From the NCBI GenBank assembly GCA_947567595.1, contig CANOMQ010000012.1, positions 1 to 64,000 of the forward strand: a stretch of DNA of 64,000 bases. The letters run 5' to 3'. The notes under the pieces were generated by a model. That model saw only the letters and a list, made by a program, of their open reading frames with translations. It was not told the origin of the DNA and searched no databases. Shown one piece after another: positions 45,280 through 53,953 of the stretch. Both the position numbers and the translations under genes were made by a program. Within the stretch, counting starts at the first letter, position 1; every line of letters starts with the position of its first letter. The stretch is from an uncultured Lachnospiraceae bacterium (GTDB lineage: Bacteria > Bacillota > Clostridia > Lachnospirales > Lachnospiraceae).

Positions 45280-45363
45280 AACAATCCCCCATTCCCATGA
45301 AACCCTGTATTTTTATGTAAACCTCTTATACCATTTTCCACAATGGCATGGCACAACAATGTC

Positions 45364-45900
45364 CTACCGCCAGCAAAGCTCCCGCAATGCCTCCAAATAC
45401 AACTCCCTGTCCCACCGCTTCACAATGTCCATCTTTTCAAACTCCCCCTTCCCCTGCGTTTCCTGATACCCCCTGTACCCCGCCCGAACCGCCTGCGCAA
45501 AAATATCCAGACACGTCCCCTCAAGATACTCCAAATCCCCGAAGCACACCGTCTCAAACTGCTCCTTCATAAAGTTTAACAGCTCTTCGTCCGTAAGCTC
45601 GTCCTGCATTTCGTTCTTATACAGATAAAAAATCTCCTGCAGCCGGATTAGCGTCTCCACATAATCCCCCTGCGAAATAAACGAGGAATCACAGAACGCA
45701 AAAATAATCTGCGGCAAAATCCCCTGCCCGAACTCCACCCTGCGCTGCGCCGCCAAAGCAGCATTCCGCTCCTTAAGCAGCACCTGTGTATCCTCCTCGG
45801 ACAGCGACAGCCCGAACTGCTGTGTGTACTGATTGGTCTTTCGCACTTCCACAAGCCACGCCTGATTCCCCATAAGCTCCAGCCAGTTTTGTTTCTCCAT
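45364..45900 (-). CDS. Conserved hypothetical protein (DUF6323-like)
   Basis: A 178-residue soluble protein: QFGLSLSEEDTQVLLKERNA, GQGILPQIIFAFCDSSFISQ and YLEGTCLDIFAQAVRAGY. From memory it fits DUF6323, which accompanies DUF6179. Function unknown. ATG 45900 with GGGAGG; ATG 45906 is an alternative. It probably shares a transcript with the downstream gene (84-base gap). Confidence 0.65.
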   Translation of the reverse strand: MEKQNWLELMGNQAWLVEVRKTNQYTQQFGLSLSEEDTQVLLKERNAALAAQRRVEFGQGILPQIIFAFCDSSFISQGDYVETLIRLQEIFYLYKNEMQDELTDEELLNFMKEQFETVCFGDLEYLEGTCLDIFAQAVRAGYRGYQETQGKGEFEKMDIVKRWDRELYLEALRELCWR

Positions 45901-45928
45901 ACGCATATCCCTCCCTTGGTAATTTCTT

Positions 45929-45957
45929 AGTATACCCCTATGCCAAGAGCGGTACAA
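45929..45957 (-). promoter_or_regulatory. Promoter for the DUF6323/DUF6179 pair
   Basis: Minus strand TTGTAC (45957-45952), 17-base spacer, TATACT (45934-45929). Confidence 0.65.
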
Positions 45958-45960
45958 GAC

Positions 45961-45989
45961 TTGTATTTTTGCTGTTTTTGTGGTATAAT
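45961..45989 (+). promoter_or_regulatory. Promoter-like element on plus, facing a hairpin
   Basis: TTGTAT (45961-45966), 17-base spacer, TATAAT (45984-45989). Transcription from here would meet the 45997-46033 hairpin at once, so it may be fortuitous. Confidence 0.3.
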
Positions 45990-45996
45990 CAAACTG

Positions 45997-46033
45997 TAAA
46001 AAAGAAACGGCAAAACTACCGTTTCTTTCTTTT
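45997..46033 (-). terminator. Terminator after the DUF434 gene
   Basis: Minus strand AAGAAACGG / CCGTTTCTTTTTT hairpin around TAGTTTTG, directly after the DUF434 stop. The T-rich plus side means it could act on both strands. Confidence 0.85.
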
Positions 46034-46783
46034 ACCCCTCTTCATTTCCGTCTAATCCATTAACTACTCCATCAAAAGAAATTTCCCTGCAAAAATCAAC
46101 CCCTCCACAATATCCCGTCATTGCCTCAATTATCCCCGCATTCAAATTCACCCAACTGACACACTTGTCAAGAATAATGGCGTCGCTCGTAATCACATGC
46201 CCAAGCGTCTGCAATACCGCGTCAACATTGTGGATAACCTCCACCTCAACGGCATACGGAAGCGGCTCTAGCATCTCCAAAATGCACTGCCTTAGCCGTC
46301 CCGAATTGGACACTGGAGAGTCCAGATAAAACACCGCTTTCCCAATCCCGCTTTGCGCCAACGCACTTCCAATCAGCAAGACCGCCTCCTGCGTCTTGTC
46401 AATCAGGCGGTATGTCCCGCGCAGTGCCGCCAAATCCCGCACTGTCCCGTCCATGCAGTATAGCAGCAGCGAATCCGACAGCGCGACCTCCAGCGTAATA
46501 ATCGTATTAAAACCATCAATATGTACCGTACACCCTTTCGGAAGCTGTTCCACTTCCTTTGCCTGATACTTTCGTCGGACGAAACCGCCCTTGCCAAAGC
46601 CAGCCGCTGCCGCTCCGAAAGCTGATAGTGATTTCCAACAAACACGGACGCTCCCTTGATAGGGTAACCCTGATTTAACAAATACTGTAAATCCTTCCCT
46701 GCCTTACGTAATACCCCAATCGCCTGCCCGCCAAATTCCTTTTGGTCATTCGGGGCAAAGCCTCTTTTTACTGTCGTATGCAT
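46032..46783 (-). pseudogene. DUF434 protein gene split by one frameshift
   Basis: Two overlapping frames make one protein. The 5' part (from ATG 46783) reads RGFAPNDQKEFGGQAIGVLR, YPIKGASVFVGNHYQLSERQ and ALARAVSSDE. The 3' part continues YQAKEVEQLPKGCTVHIDGF, then LRGTYRLIDKTQEAVLLI and ends at 46032. The join is at about 46574 in GACGAAAG, where one lost A in an A run would explain the shift. From memory this is DUF434 plus its usual C-terminal partner domain, a putative RNA- or nucleotide-related protein of unknown function. The lesion could be a real mutation or a sequencing error in the homopolymer. Confidence 0.75.
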
Positions 46784-46885
46784 TATGGTACCCTCTGTTC
46801 TTTCCCAACAACTTTTGTTTTCATTCCGTTCTCCCCTATAATTACAGTTATACGCTTTATATGCGCATACGTCAACAGTTCCCTC

Positions 46886-47305
46886 TCAGAAGAACTTCCT
46901 CATCCAAATATGTGGACACCCCTGCTCCGGCTCGACCTCACCAAACTCTGCATATCCCAGCCCTTGATAAAACGCCGACGCAACGCACTGCGCATGCAGC
47001 GCAAGCTGCGACTTTCCCATTCGCTGCACATACCGCTCCGCCTCCCGCACAACCATCGAACCAAGCTGCTTCCCACGGTGCGCCTTCACGACCGCAAGCC
47101 TGCCAAGAATATAAGAACCGCGCCCCTCGTCCCAAAACACGCGGCAGGTCGCCACAGGCGCACCGCCATCATCAAACAACACAATATGTACCGCCGCCGC
47201 GTCCGTCTCGTCAAACTCATCAACAAATCCCTGCTCCTTCTCAAACACCGCCTGTCTGATTTCTTTCGCACACTCCGGAAACTGCTCATACGTTACAATT
47301 TTCAC
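46886..47305 (-). CDS. GNAT family N-acetyltransferase (ElaA-like)
   Basis: A 139-residue acetyltransferase: EIRQAVFEKEQGFVDEFDET, ATCRVFWDEGRGSYILGRLA, the acetyl-CoA motif VVKAHRGKQLGSMVVRE and LHAQCVASAFYQGLGY. Layout is like ElaA/YjcF small GNATs. The start is most likely the GTG at 47305, 6 bases after GGAGGA, not the ATG at 47326. Confidence 0.9.
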   Translation of the reverse strand: MKIVTYEQFPECAKEIRQAVFEKEQGFVDEFDETDAAAVHIVLFDDGGAPVATCRVFWDEGRGSYILGRLAVVKAHRGKQLGSMVVREAERYVQRMGKSQLALHAQCVASAFYQGLGYAEFGEVEPEQGCPHIWMRKFF

Positions 47306-47349
47306 AATCTCTCCTCCTGTCGTCACTCATTTTTTCTCCACCATACCAA

Positions 47350-48036
47350 TCATAGTCCATCGCCTCCGCCTGCATAAAACACAACAACAGGCAGCACCAC
47401 CGACGTCAGCACATCATAAAACCCATGCGCAACCATCAGCGGCACAAGGCTTTTGCGCTTCGAGCGGTAAAAATACACGCACAAAATCACAACATTCACC
47501 GCAATACTGTAAAATTCCCCAAACACAAACCGCAGCGGAAACAAATGCACCGCATAAAACAGCACAATATTCACCCCCACACAAACCGCCCGCGATTTCC
47601 AAATCTGCTGCGTCTTATGCAGGATAAACCCGCGAAACATCAATTCCTCCACAACACCCACACAAAGAAAGCAGTACAGCGATATCCCAAGCATAGCTCC
47701 AAAGTCCGGCTCCATCGCATACCCCGAATAATCCGCCCCCATCAAAACCAACGGAAGCTGCTGCACCGTAAACATACCACACCCCAAAAGCAAGCCCTTC
47801 GGAATATCCCAAAACAACGGCTTCTTTAGCCCAATCGCTAAGACCGGCTGCTTATCCACCTTCATCACCAAAAAAACCGTAACCACAAACTGGACAAAAT
47901 AAAGCAAAGCCCCAAGCCAAAACCCGCCCGTGTCAATGGCATACATCACATAAGCGCACCACATTACAAAAAGAAAATACCCCACAAGTTCGACAAATGC
48001 TGTCAGTTTTCCGTTCTTCCCATTTTTTGTTTCCAT
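47350..48036 (-). CDS. CPBP family intramembrane metalloprotease
   Basis: A 228-residue membrane protein with about seven to eight hydrophobic segments and the CPBP motifs VEELMFRGFIL (EExxxR), a Phe-rich FYAVHLFPLRF and VAHGFYDV (H). The family (Rce1/AbiI) cleaves membrane-bound substrates and is linked to bacteriocin maturation or immunity; substrate unknown. ATG 48036 follows AAGGAGG. Confidence 0.9.
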   Translation of the reverse strand: METKNGKNGKLTAFVELVGYFLFVMWCAYVMYAIDTGGFWLGALLYFVQFVVTVFLVMKVDKQPVLAIGLKKPLFWDIPKGLLLGCGMFTVQQLPLVLMGADYSGYAMEPDFGAMLGISLYCFLCVGVVEELMFRGFILHKTQQIWKSRAVCVGVNIVLFYAVHLFPLRFVFGEFYSIAVNVVILCVYFYRSKRKSLVPLMVAHGFYDVLTSVVLPVVVFYAGGGDGL

Positions 48037-48202
48037 CTGCTGTTTCCTCCTTTTTGAAACCACATTGTTTTTATTTCAAAAAAAGAGTACCACATCCATA
48101 CGGTTGCACACTACCAAACAAGGTTTCCATTCTGTCAACAGGCAGTTGCGGCAAGAGAAACCAACGCTTTCATCCGCCGTTTACAGACTATGTTAGTTAA
48201 AT

Positions 48203-48826
48203 TTATAACGAAAACTTATTGTTATTATAGTTCGCCATAAAGACCGCAATGCAATTATCATAATACTCCTGCAGTTCTTCTTTCGCATCACACAGAAGTT
48301 TCCCTTTCATACTGTCTTTCCCCACTTCATCAATCTGTTTAGAAAGCTTGTCCAACGTTGTTCTTGTAATTTCGCAAATCCATGCAATATTATGTATCGG
48401 ACGATATAATTTCAGTCTTGTAATCATATCACGTCCTTTCTCATCATCAGAATAAATGCCGCCATCATCACCCCGGTAAAAAACCATGCCATAGTCTGTT
48501 AGTACCGGATCATAAAATAAGTCGTTTTTTAATTCTCTTTTTGTAATATCACCTTCATATTGATTGCCTTTTGCCCCATTACATTTTTTACAGGAATACA
48601 CTAAATTTGCATAATCGGTTTTTAATTCTTGCCATTTATCCTTAAAAATATCCTCCGGAATAAAGTGATCCACCTCATAGGGAGTCGTAATTTGCGTATC
48701 CAACAAATTACAATATGCGCATCTGTGCTTAAAATCTTCTCTCAAATATTTTATATAAGAGTGATAATCCTTATATTCTTTCGTACAGGTTCTTATAATT
48801 TTATAATTTCTGAATTTTCTTCTCAT
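48203..48826 (-). CDS. HNH endonuclease
   Basis: A 207-residue protein with a canonical HNH nuclease (about residues 30-90): CAYCNLLD, YEVDHFIPEDIF (catalytic His), ANLVYSCKKCNGAKGNQ (Asn and zinc Cys). Two CxxC pairs hold a structural zinc. The C-terminal half is helical and unassigned. GGAG 8 bases before ATG 48826, 5 bases after the receiver gene. Last of a four-gene operon with a methyltransferase, so it is the likely nuclease (effector) of that system. Confidence 0.88.
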   Translation of the reverse strand: MRRKFRNYKIIRTCTKEYKDYHSYIKYLREDFKHRCAYCNLLDTQITTPYEVDHFIPEDIFKDKWQELKTDYANLVYSCKKCNGAKGNQYEGDITKRELKNDLFYDPVLTDYGMVFYRGDDGGIYSDDEKGRDMITRLKLYRPIHNIAWICEITRTTLDKLSKQIDEVGKDSMKGKLLCDAKEELQEYYDNCIAVFMANYNNNKFSL

Positions 48827-48831
48827 AAGTA

Positions 48832-49491
48832 CTACTCCAATAACGCATTTGCTTTTTCAATCAGCGAAACAATCTCCTTTGCCTTTCGTTCATCAAATAC
48901 TTTGTCAATCTGCGATTGTTCTGTAGGTACAAAATCATCCAACTGACTTTCTAATGCCAGTATATCACTTACTACTGCCTCACGTTCCGAACTTCCTTTT
49001 GTTAATTTCTGTTTCAAGTCATCTATCGTCAATTGCAACCGATCTCTCTGCCCAACGTACTTCCGCATGCTGTCAAAGATATTAAATACTTTTTCTTTTG
49101 AGTATTCACTTTCTATTTTATAGAAGTCTTTCTTCTTATATACCTTATCCGCATCTACAAAATCAGGTTCTGTACTTTCTTCCACTACTTCTGTTAAAAT
49201 AATAACAGGAAATTTAGGAACCTCTTCCTTGATTCTTTTAAAAATATCAGTTCCTTTAATTTTATAAGTTTTTACTATTATTTTATAATCAACTATTAAT
49301 GATGATAACTTCAGAGCCTTAATATCATTGATGACCTCATCAAACACATCCGATACAACATCATTCGCATTCTCTGATATAAGATACGATTTGAAATCAT
49401 ATTTTTCATCTTGCTTGGCATTTGTCTTTATTGTTCTTCTGATTTTACTTAACTGACTTTCTTCATCATCTATCAAACCTATAATATACAT
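48832..49491 (-). CDS. Receiver-domain protein with coiled-coil tail
   Basis: A 219-residue protein. The N-terminal part (1-125) is a receiver fold: GLIDDEE (acidic pocket), LSSLIVDYK with Asp about 68 as phosphoacceptor, VIILTE (switch residue) and KVYKKKD (Lys). The C-terminal part is a coiled coil (QRDRLQLTIDDLKQKLTKGS) ending in DERKAKEIVSLIEKANALLE. No DNA-binding output, so it signals by protein contact. It lies between a histidine-kinase-like gene and an HNH nuclease gene, 13 and 5 bases away, and I infer it relays the kinase state to the nuclease. Confidence 0.8.
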   Translation of the reverse strand: MYIIGLIDDEESQLSKIRRTIKTNAKQDEKYDFKSYLISENANDVVSDVFDEVINDIKALKLSSLIVDYKIIVKTYKIKGTDIFKRIKEEVPKFPVIILTEVVEESTEPDFVDADKVYKKKDFYKIESEYSKEKVFNIFDSMRKYVGQRDRLQLTIDDLKQKLTKGSSEREAVVSDILALESQLDDFVPTEQSQIDKVFDERKAKEIVSLIEKANALLE

Positions 49492-49504
49492 ATACTGCCC
49501 CTTT

Positions 49505-51994
49505 CTATTTTGTCCATGATGCTCTTAACATGTAGCCATTTTTGACAGATATTACATGTAATTCACCCGCATTTCGAACAGCCGCCTCACGCGCAATCCA
49601 CAATCCCAACCCAGTTCCACCTTCTTTACTGCTTTCCCTAGCATTTAATGTCATATCCGGATTCTGCCTGTACCGCTTATCCAATTCCGGACCATTGTTG
49701 GACATTTCTAAATATACCCTTTTTTCATCTTCATACACCTCAAAACGAATGAAACGTTCACCGTCAGCCTCTTCTAAATAGTATGCAGAATTCAGAATAA
49801 AGTTATTCAGTATCAAATGTAAATCAACTTCAGGCAGCTTTATCACCGTATCTCTTTCCATATTGACTGGCTGAATCGTAATAAATTTTCGGTCAAGGAG
49901 CGGCTGCCACATAGCAAGAATATGTGCAAGAAATTCCTTTAACTGTACTTCTCTGGATTCAAATTTTTCCTGTTTTACAGAATCCATGATGAGATTTACC
50001 CATTCTGATAACAATTCGTCCGTTTCATTCAATTCATCCAACAGCTCATATGGATTAAAGTCTTCGTCACCACAATAAGGCTGATAATGAAGCAATCTGT
50101 TGATGGCTTCTTTCAAATGCTGCCCCCTGCTGCCCAGTTCTGTTCCTATCCGCGTAATTTCATGGGAAAATGTCTGAGCCATCACGCCGGCAGAGCCAAG
50201 AACCATCATCAATTGTTCCGTAGAAGTTTTATTATCTTTTTCTTTTCCCAGTGCTACAATGACATCTTTTAAATCATCTTCAGAAATATTGATATCATCT
50301 TCATTGATATTCTGACTAAAATGTTTGAAATCCTGTTTTTGTCCCTTCTTACTTTCCTGCTCCCTCTTTACCTGCTCATATATTTGCTGAACCTTATCAT
50401 CATGTGATTTTCTCTTTACCCTTTCCCATGCTGCATATTCTCTTAATACATATTGTCTGTCATATTCAAATTTACTTAAAATACCTTGGATAATCTCAAC
50501 AAAACAATCATACTCCCGATTCGGACTCATGCCTTCACGGTTTGCAGTATCCTCTAATTTAGGATTACTCAGCCTGCCGATGGAAACACTCCCGATCAGC
50601 TGATTTGGCGACACGCGCCAATTACCGCTTTCATGAGAAGCCGCAGCCGGACTGCGCTGCACTCTTCCGCTTAAATCGAGCCAATCATAAAATTGTCCCT
50701 CATCACCATACGGTCTTACCTTAAAGCTATCCCGATATATTTTTACACCGGAAAAATCTTTTAGCAGCTTTCCCCTTTTCCGACTCTTGAAATCCTTTAT
50801 AATCATAACTGTGCTCTTTTGATTTTTTAAATAATACAGCTTTAATTTAAACGGACCAACGCTATGATACCTGTCCATTACTTCTTCAGATTTTTGCAGA
50901 ATCTCCATTAAAGAATAACGAAACTTCCTTACTCCATCAAAATCTTTTCTGAAATAATGCTTTCTTTGAAAGGCATCCCTCTCCCAAAATTCATTTAAAT
51001 CATACTCTTCAATGTCTGTCGTGGAATATACTATCGAAACAGTTTTTTTCGTAATATCTATCTCATTTCTGTCCAATGTAAGTGTAACGCAATTCTTACC
51101 ATCATACACCGCTTCAATCTGATAATCATAATTTTCGCGTGAAATCCCTTCATTTTCCGTCTTATAATTTAAATCCGGATACTTTTGATTTTTTACGACG
51201 ATATCAAAACGGTCGACACTGCCAAATGGATTAATATTTTTCAGATTATTATTTACCTTAATATACAGCTTTTTATCCCAAAGTTCCCGCACCGGACTTA
51301 ATATAATAATAGTTCCCGTATTCCATGCAAACTCTCTGACAAGTTCAAAATCATCCTCCAAATACTTTTTGACAAATGCCTCAAATTCACCTCTGCATTC
51401 TTCAAGGCTTGCCTCAACCTGATTTAACAGTTTGGCATCATCAAACTGCGTCCAGTCTATTTCCCATTTGTATATTTGCTCTGTCTCACATTTTGTAAAC
51501 ACCTGTGTACAGGACGACAATTTATCAAGTGCAAATCTTCCAATTCCTTTTGCCCCTGTCTTTATTCTGTTTTTACGAGAGCTGTAAATATTTACCTCTT
51601 TATTATCCGTACCAATATTCATCCAAGCCGTTTCCAGAATTTCCCGATTCATTCCAGAACCATTATCTGCTACAATAATTTTGGACAGTGAACGTAAATA
51701 TTGTTCTATTTCCGCTAAATTGACATTTTCATTCAATAAATATATACCGTCTTTAACACTGTAGTTCTCTAAAATCAGCTTCATATTCTTTTTAAAATAC
51801 CGGTTGATTTCTGAAAGTTCCAAGGTTTCAGGTACTTCATCGTATGGATTTATGTATTTTACATATACGCATCCCGCATCCGCATCGTATCCGTTTTTTA
51901 CCAGCTCAACTATGGCTCCATCCACATCAGAAATATTTTCCCGTCCAATAAGTCTGGCTGTTTTTGCACTTACCTGAAATACCATAGATTGCAT
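49505..51994 (-). CDS. Double GHKL ATPase: MORC/Hsp90-like N terminus and histidine-kinase-like C terminus
   Basis: An 829-residue protein. N-terminal GHKL ATPase (about 1-400): AIVELVKNGYDAD (N box, Asn about 34), IIVADNGSGMNREIL (G1) and TGAKGIGRFALDKLS (G2), the Hsp90/MORC/MutL type. Around 570-640 comes a helical dimerisation-like stretch with AQTFSHEITRIGTELGSRGQ, an H box with the candidate phospho-His. At the C terminus a second GHKL module has HLILNNFILNSAYYLEE, SNNGPEL and KEGGTGLGLWIAREAA, a histidine-kinase catalytic domain. No membrane segment: cytoplasmic. 16 bases after the methyltransferase and 13 before the receiver. By analogy with other two-component-like defence systems it may sense invading DNA and phosphorylate the receiver. 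Confidence 0.75.
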   Translation of the reverse strand: MQSMVFQVSAKTARLIGRENISDVDGAIVELVKNGYDADAGCVYVKYINPYDEVPETLELSEINRYFKKNMKLILENYSVKDGIYLLNENVNLAEIEQYLRSLSKIIVADNGSGMNREILETAWMNIGTDNKEVNIYSSRKNRIKTGAKGIGRFALDKLSSCTQVFTKCETEQIYKWEIDWTQFDDAKLLNQVEASLEECRGEFEAFVKKYLEDDFELVREFAWNTGTIIILSPVRELWDKKLYIKVNNNLKNINPFGSVDRFDIVVKNQKYPDLNYKTENEGISRENYDYQIEAVYDGKNCVTLTLDRNEIDITKKTVSIVYSTTDIEEYDLNEFWERDAFQRKHYFRKDFDGVRKFRYSLMEILQKSEEVMDRYHSVGPFKLKLYYLKNQKSTVMIIKDFKSRKRGKLLKDFSGVKIYRDSFKVRPYGDEGQFYDWLDLSGRVQRSPAAASHESGNWRVSPNQLIGSVSIGRLSNPKLEDTANREGMSPNREYDCFVEIIQGILSKFEYDRQYVLREYAAWERVKRKSHDDKVQQIYEQVKREQESKKGQKQDFKHFSQNINEDDINISEDDLKDVIVALGKEKDNKTSTEQLMMVLGSAGVMAQTFSHEITRIGTELGSRGQHLKEAINRLLHYQPYCGDEDFNPYELLDELNETDELLSEWVNLIMDSVKQEKFESREVQLKEFLAHILAMWQPLLDRKFITIQPVNMERDTVIKLPEVDLHLILNNFILNSAYYLEEADGERFIRFEVYEDEKRVYLEMSNNGPELDKRYRQNPDMTLNARESSKEGGTGLGLWIAREAAVRNAGELHVISVKNGYMLRASWTK

Positions 51995-52010
51995 ATATTT
52001 TTTACTCCTT

Positions 52011-53444
52011 TTAAAACATGAAATTTTCTATATCTTTAGAAGTTATCCTCAACGAAGAACCACTTATATGTATTCCGACAGTCTGCACATATCTCATAAA
52101 TGCATCACTTTCCAATATGCCTTTTGCATCATCCAGTTGATATTCTTTATTGTCAGACTTGGGTACAATATACATTCCGGCATAAGGAATACATTCCTGT
52201 GTCAGCATATATACAGCTACTCTCTCTGTAATCACGGTCGAAATAAGAAGTTTCTTTTTGTTCAAACCTGCCAAAGCCTGTGAACGCCCATATTCAAACC
52301 ATAAAGATCTTTTATCGCTTTTGCGGTGATCTAATTGCTCCCTAAAATCATTCAGGTACCCCGCCGCTCCCGGAAATAGCTCTTTAAACTGTTTTTCCGT
52401 ATATCGAATCAGCTTATCATCTGCATATTCATACGGAAAAATAATTTTTTCCACCTTTTTATATCGTAATGACCGTGGGGTTACTGTATCACGCACTACT
52501 GCCTTTTCAATCAATTTGCCTCCACACTTGTAAAAGCCATCTAATTCCTCATAATTTTCTTCCTTTATAACAAATGCTTCGTTGAGCAAAGTTGCAACCA
52601 CATGGGATATTTGAAAAAAATCTCCAAAACGCCTTGTTCCCGTCATAGTATCCCTTGTAAAAAACCATTTTTTTGATAATTGAGCCATAGGAATGCAAAT
52701 CTTTTCTTTATTAGCCATATCATAATACAAAAAGTGATCACATTTCCTTCCCTTATTCAGTACCATTATTGCGGACTTTACCAACGCATCATTAAACATT
52801 CTATCTTGTGTATAATCGTGTATTTCCTGTAAATAGGGTTTAATGAAAACACGAAGCTTTTCCCCAAAAACAGTTTTAAATATGCTGCTGGGAATCAGAT
52901 ATGCCATTTTACCATCCGCATCCAAACATTTTACACTCTTTTCGATAAATGCATAGCAATAATCAAACTTCCCTTTCTCACAGATTTCAAAGTTTCGCCT
53001 TACAAAAGCTCTATCCTCTTCGCTCAATTCCTGATAAGTAATATATGGCGGATTACCCACAACAAATTGAAACGTTTCTTTACACTCCCATCTTAAATAA
53101 TCCTCATTTATCACATTCCATTTAACTTTTCCAATGCCTTCTTTTTCTGCTAAATTGTCCAATTTTTGTATACATTTATTATACTGAACTGAATCAATTT
53201 CAATCCCACAGATATTATTTGATAATCCATCACGTATTTCATCATTGGTCAGTCCATGTGTTCTGCAGTCATGTATATATCTATCAACAATAATCATCAA
53301 AATTTGTCCATCACCACATGAATTTTCCAGTATTTTCTTTTTAAATATATCCTCTGCATATCCCACACTGTTCAATAATTCTTCCACATAATCATCTGGA
53401 GTAAATACTTGGCATTTTTCATTCATAAAATTTACCATATCCAT
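52011..53444 (-). CDS. Eco57I-type N6-adenine DNA methyltransferase
   Basis: A 477-residue class gamma methyltransferase. It has QVFTPDDYVEELL, motif I ILENSCGDGQIL (39-48 binds S-adenosylmethionine), GIEID, motif IV VVGNPPY (131-134, catalytic) and MAYLIPSSIFKTVFGEKLR. The C-terminal half (about 280-477) should contain the target recognition region. It lacks the nuclease domain fused in true Eco57I. The first gene of the operon, with a strong promoter and a palindrome. By family it methylates adenine in a specific sequence to protect self DNA. A TaqI-like MTase is an alternative label. Confidence 0.9.
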   Translation of the reverse strand: MDMVNFMNEKCQVFTPDDYVEELLNSVGYAEDIFKKKILENSCGDGQILMIIVDRYIHDCRTHGLTNDEIRDGLSNNICGIEIDSVQYNKCIQKLDNLAEKEGIGKVKWNVINEDYLRWECKETFQFVVGNPPYITYQELSEEDRAFVRRNFEICEKGKFDYCYAFIEKSVKCLDADGKMAYLIPSSIFKTVFGEKLRVFIKPYLQEIHDYTQDRMFNDALVKSAIMVLNKGRKCDHFLYYDMANKEKICIPMAQLSKKWFFTRDTMTGTRRFGDFFQISHVVATLLNEAFVIKEENYEELDGFYKCGGKLIEKAVVRDTVTPRSLRYKKVEKIIFPYEYADDKLIRYTEKQFKELFPGAAGYLNDFREQLDHRKSDKRSLWFEYGRSQALAGLNKKKLLISTVITERVAVYMLTQECIPYAGMYIVPKSDNKEYQLDDAKGILESDAFMRYVQTVGIHISGSSLRITSKDIENFMF

Positions 53445-53514
53445 ATTGTTTTTCCTTCAGTAAAGCTTTGACGCTCTAAATTACACTGTTCAAAATACAT
53501 AGCATTCTTTTTTT

Positions 53515-53543
53515 ATTATATTCAGTTGTATGAATGTTTTCAA
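53515..53543 (-). promoter_or_regulatory. Promoter of the methyltransferase/GHKL/receiver/HNH operon
   Basis: Minus strand TTGAAA (53543-53538), 17-base spacer, TATAAT (53520-53515). The leader before ATG 53444 is about 65 bases. It overlaps a dyad, TCAGTTG (53522-53528) and CAACTGA (53541-53547) 12 bases apart. Confidence 0.7.
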
Positions 53544-53613
53544 CTGATTTTTTATACATATGTTACTTAAAATTTCTTTCAAACCGATTTTGACAATACG
53601 CTTCCTACTAATG

Positions 53614-53644
53614 AAAATAACAGGAACTTTTCTTCCTGCTATTT
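53614..53644 (-). terminator. Terminator after padR
   Basis: Minus strand AGCAGGAA / TTCCTGTT hairpin with GAAAAG loop, then ATTTT; overlaps the padR stop. Confidence 0.65.
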
Positions 53645-53953
53645 ATCAATTCCCACCTGTTTCACAATTTTTTGCAGTTCCCGCCAGTCCTGTACTGAAG
53701 CATTCAAATCACAAATCCCCAAATCCGTAATTCGATAATATTTGCGTTTTGGTCCCAATGACTCTTTCCCAAAATAAGCCTCCGTTTTGCCCTCTTTATT
53801 CAATCTGCGAAGAATGGCATAGAATGTACTGTCATTGACATCTGTAAAAAGCTTTCGCATTTCCTGCATCAGCGTATAACCATAATAATCATTCTGCGCA
53901 AGCTTTTTCAACAGACACATTTCCAAAATTCCTTTTTTAATCTGCGCGTCCAT
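53639..53953 (-). CDS. PadR family transcriptional regulator
   Basis: A 104-residue winged-helix protein: QIKKGILEMCLLKKLAQNDY followed by YGYTLMQEM, then FYAILRRLNKEGK and KRKYYRITDLG. The short PadR-s2 type. ATG 53953 follows AAGGGTGG; a GTG at 53965 is possible. It overlaps the upstream HAAS-type gene by 17 bases; such pairs usually control the HAAS membrane protein. Typically the padR gene comes first, so the order here is reversed. Confidence 0.9.
   Translation of the reverse strand: MDAQIKKGILEMCLLKKLAQNDYYGYTLMQEMRKLFTDVNDSTFYAILRRLNKEGKTEAYFGKESLGPKRKYYRITDLGICDLNASVQDWRELQKIVKQVGIDK

Noticed and set aside
48064..48202. Possible ECF-type promoter (GCAACC) before the CPBP protease
   Set aside because: A single hexamer match with no matching -10 at a fitting distance.
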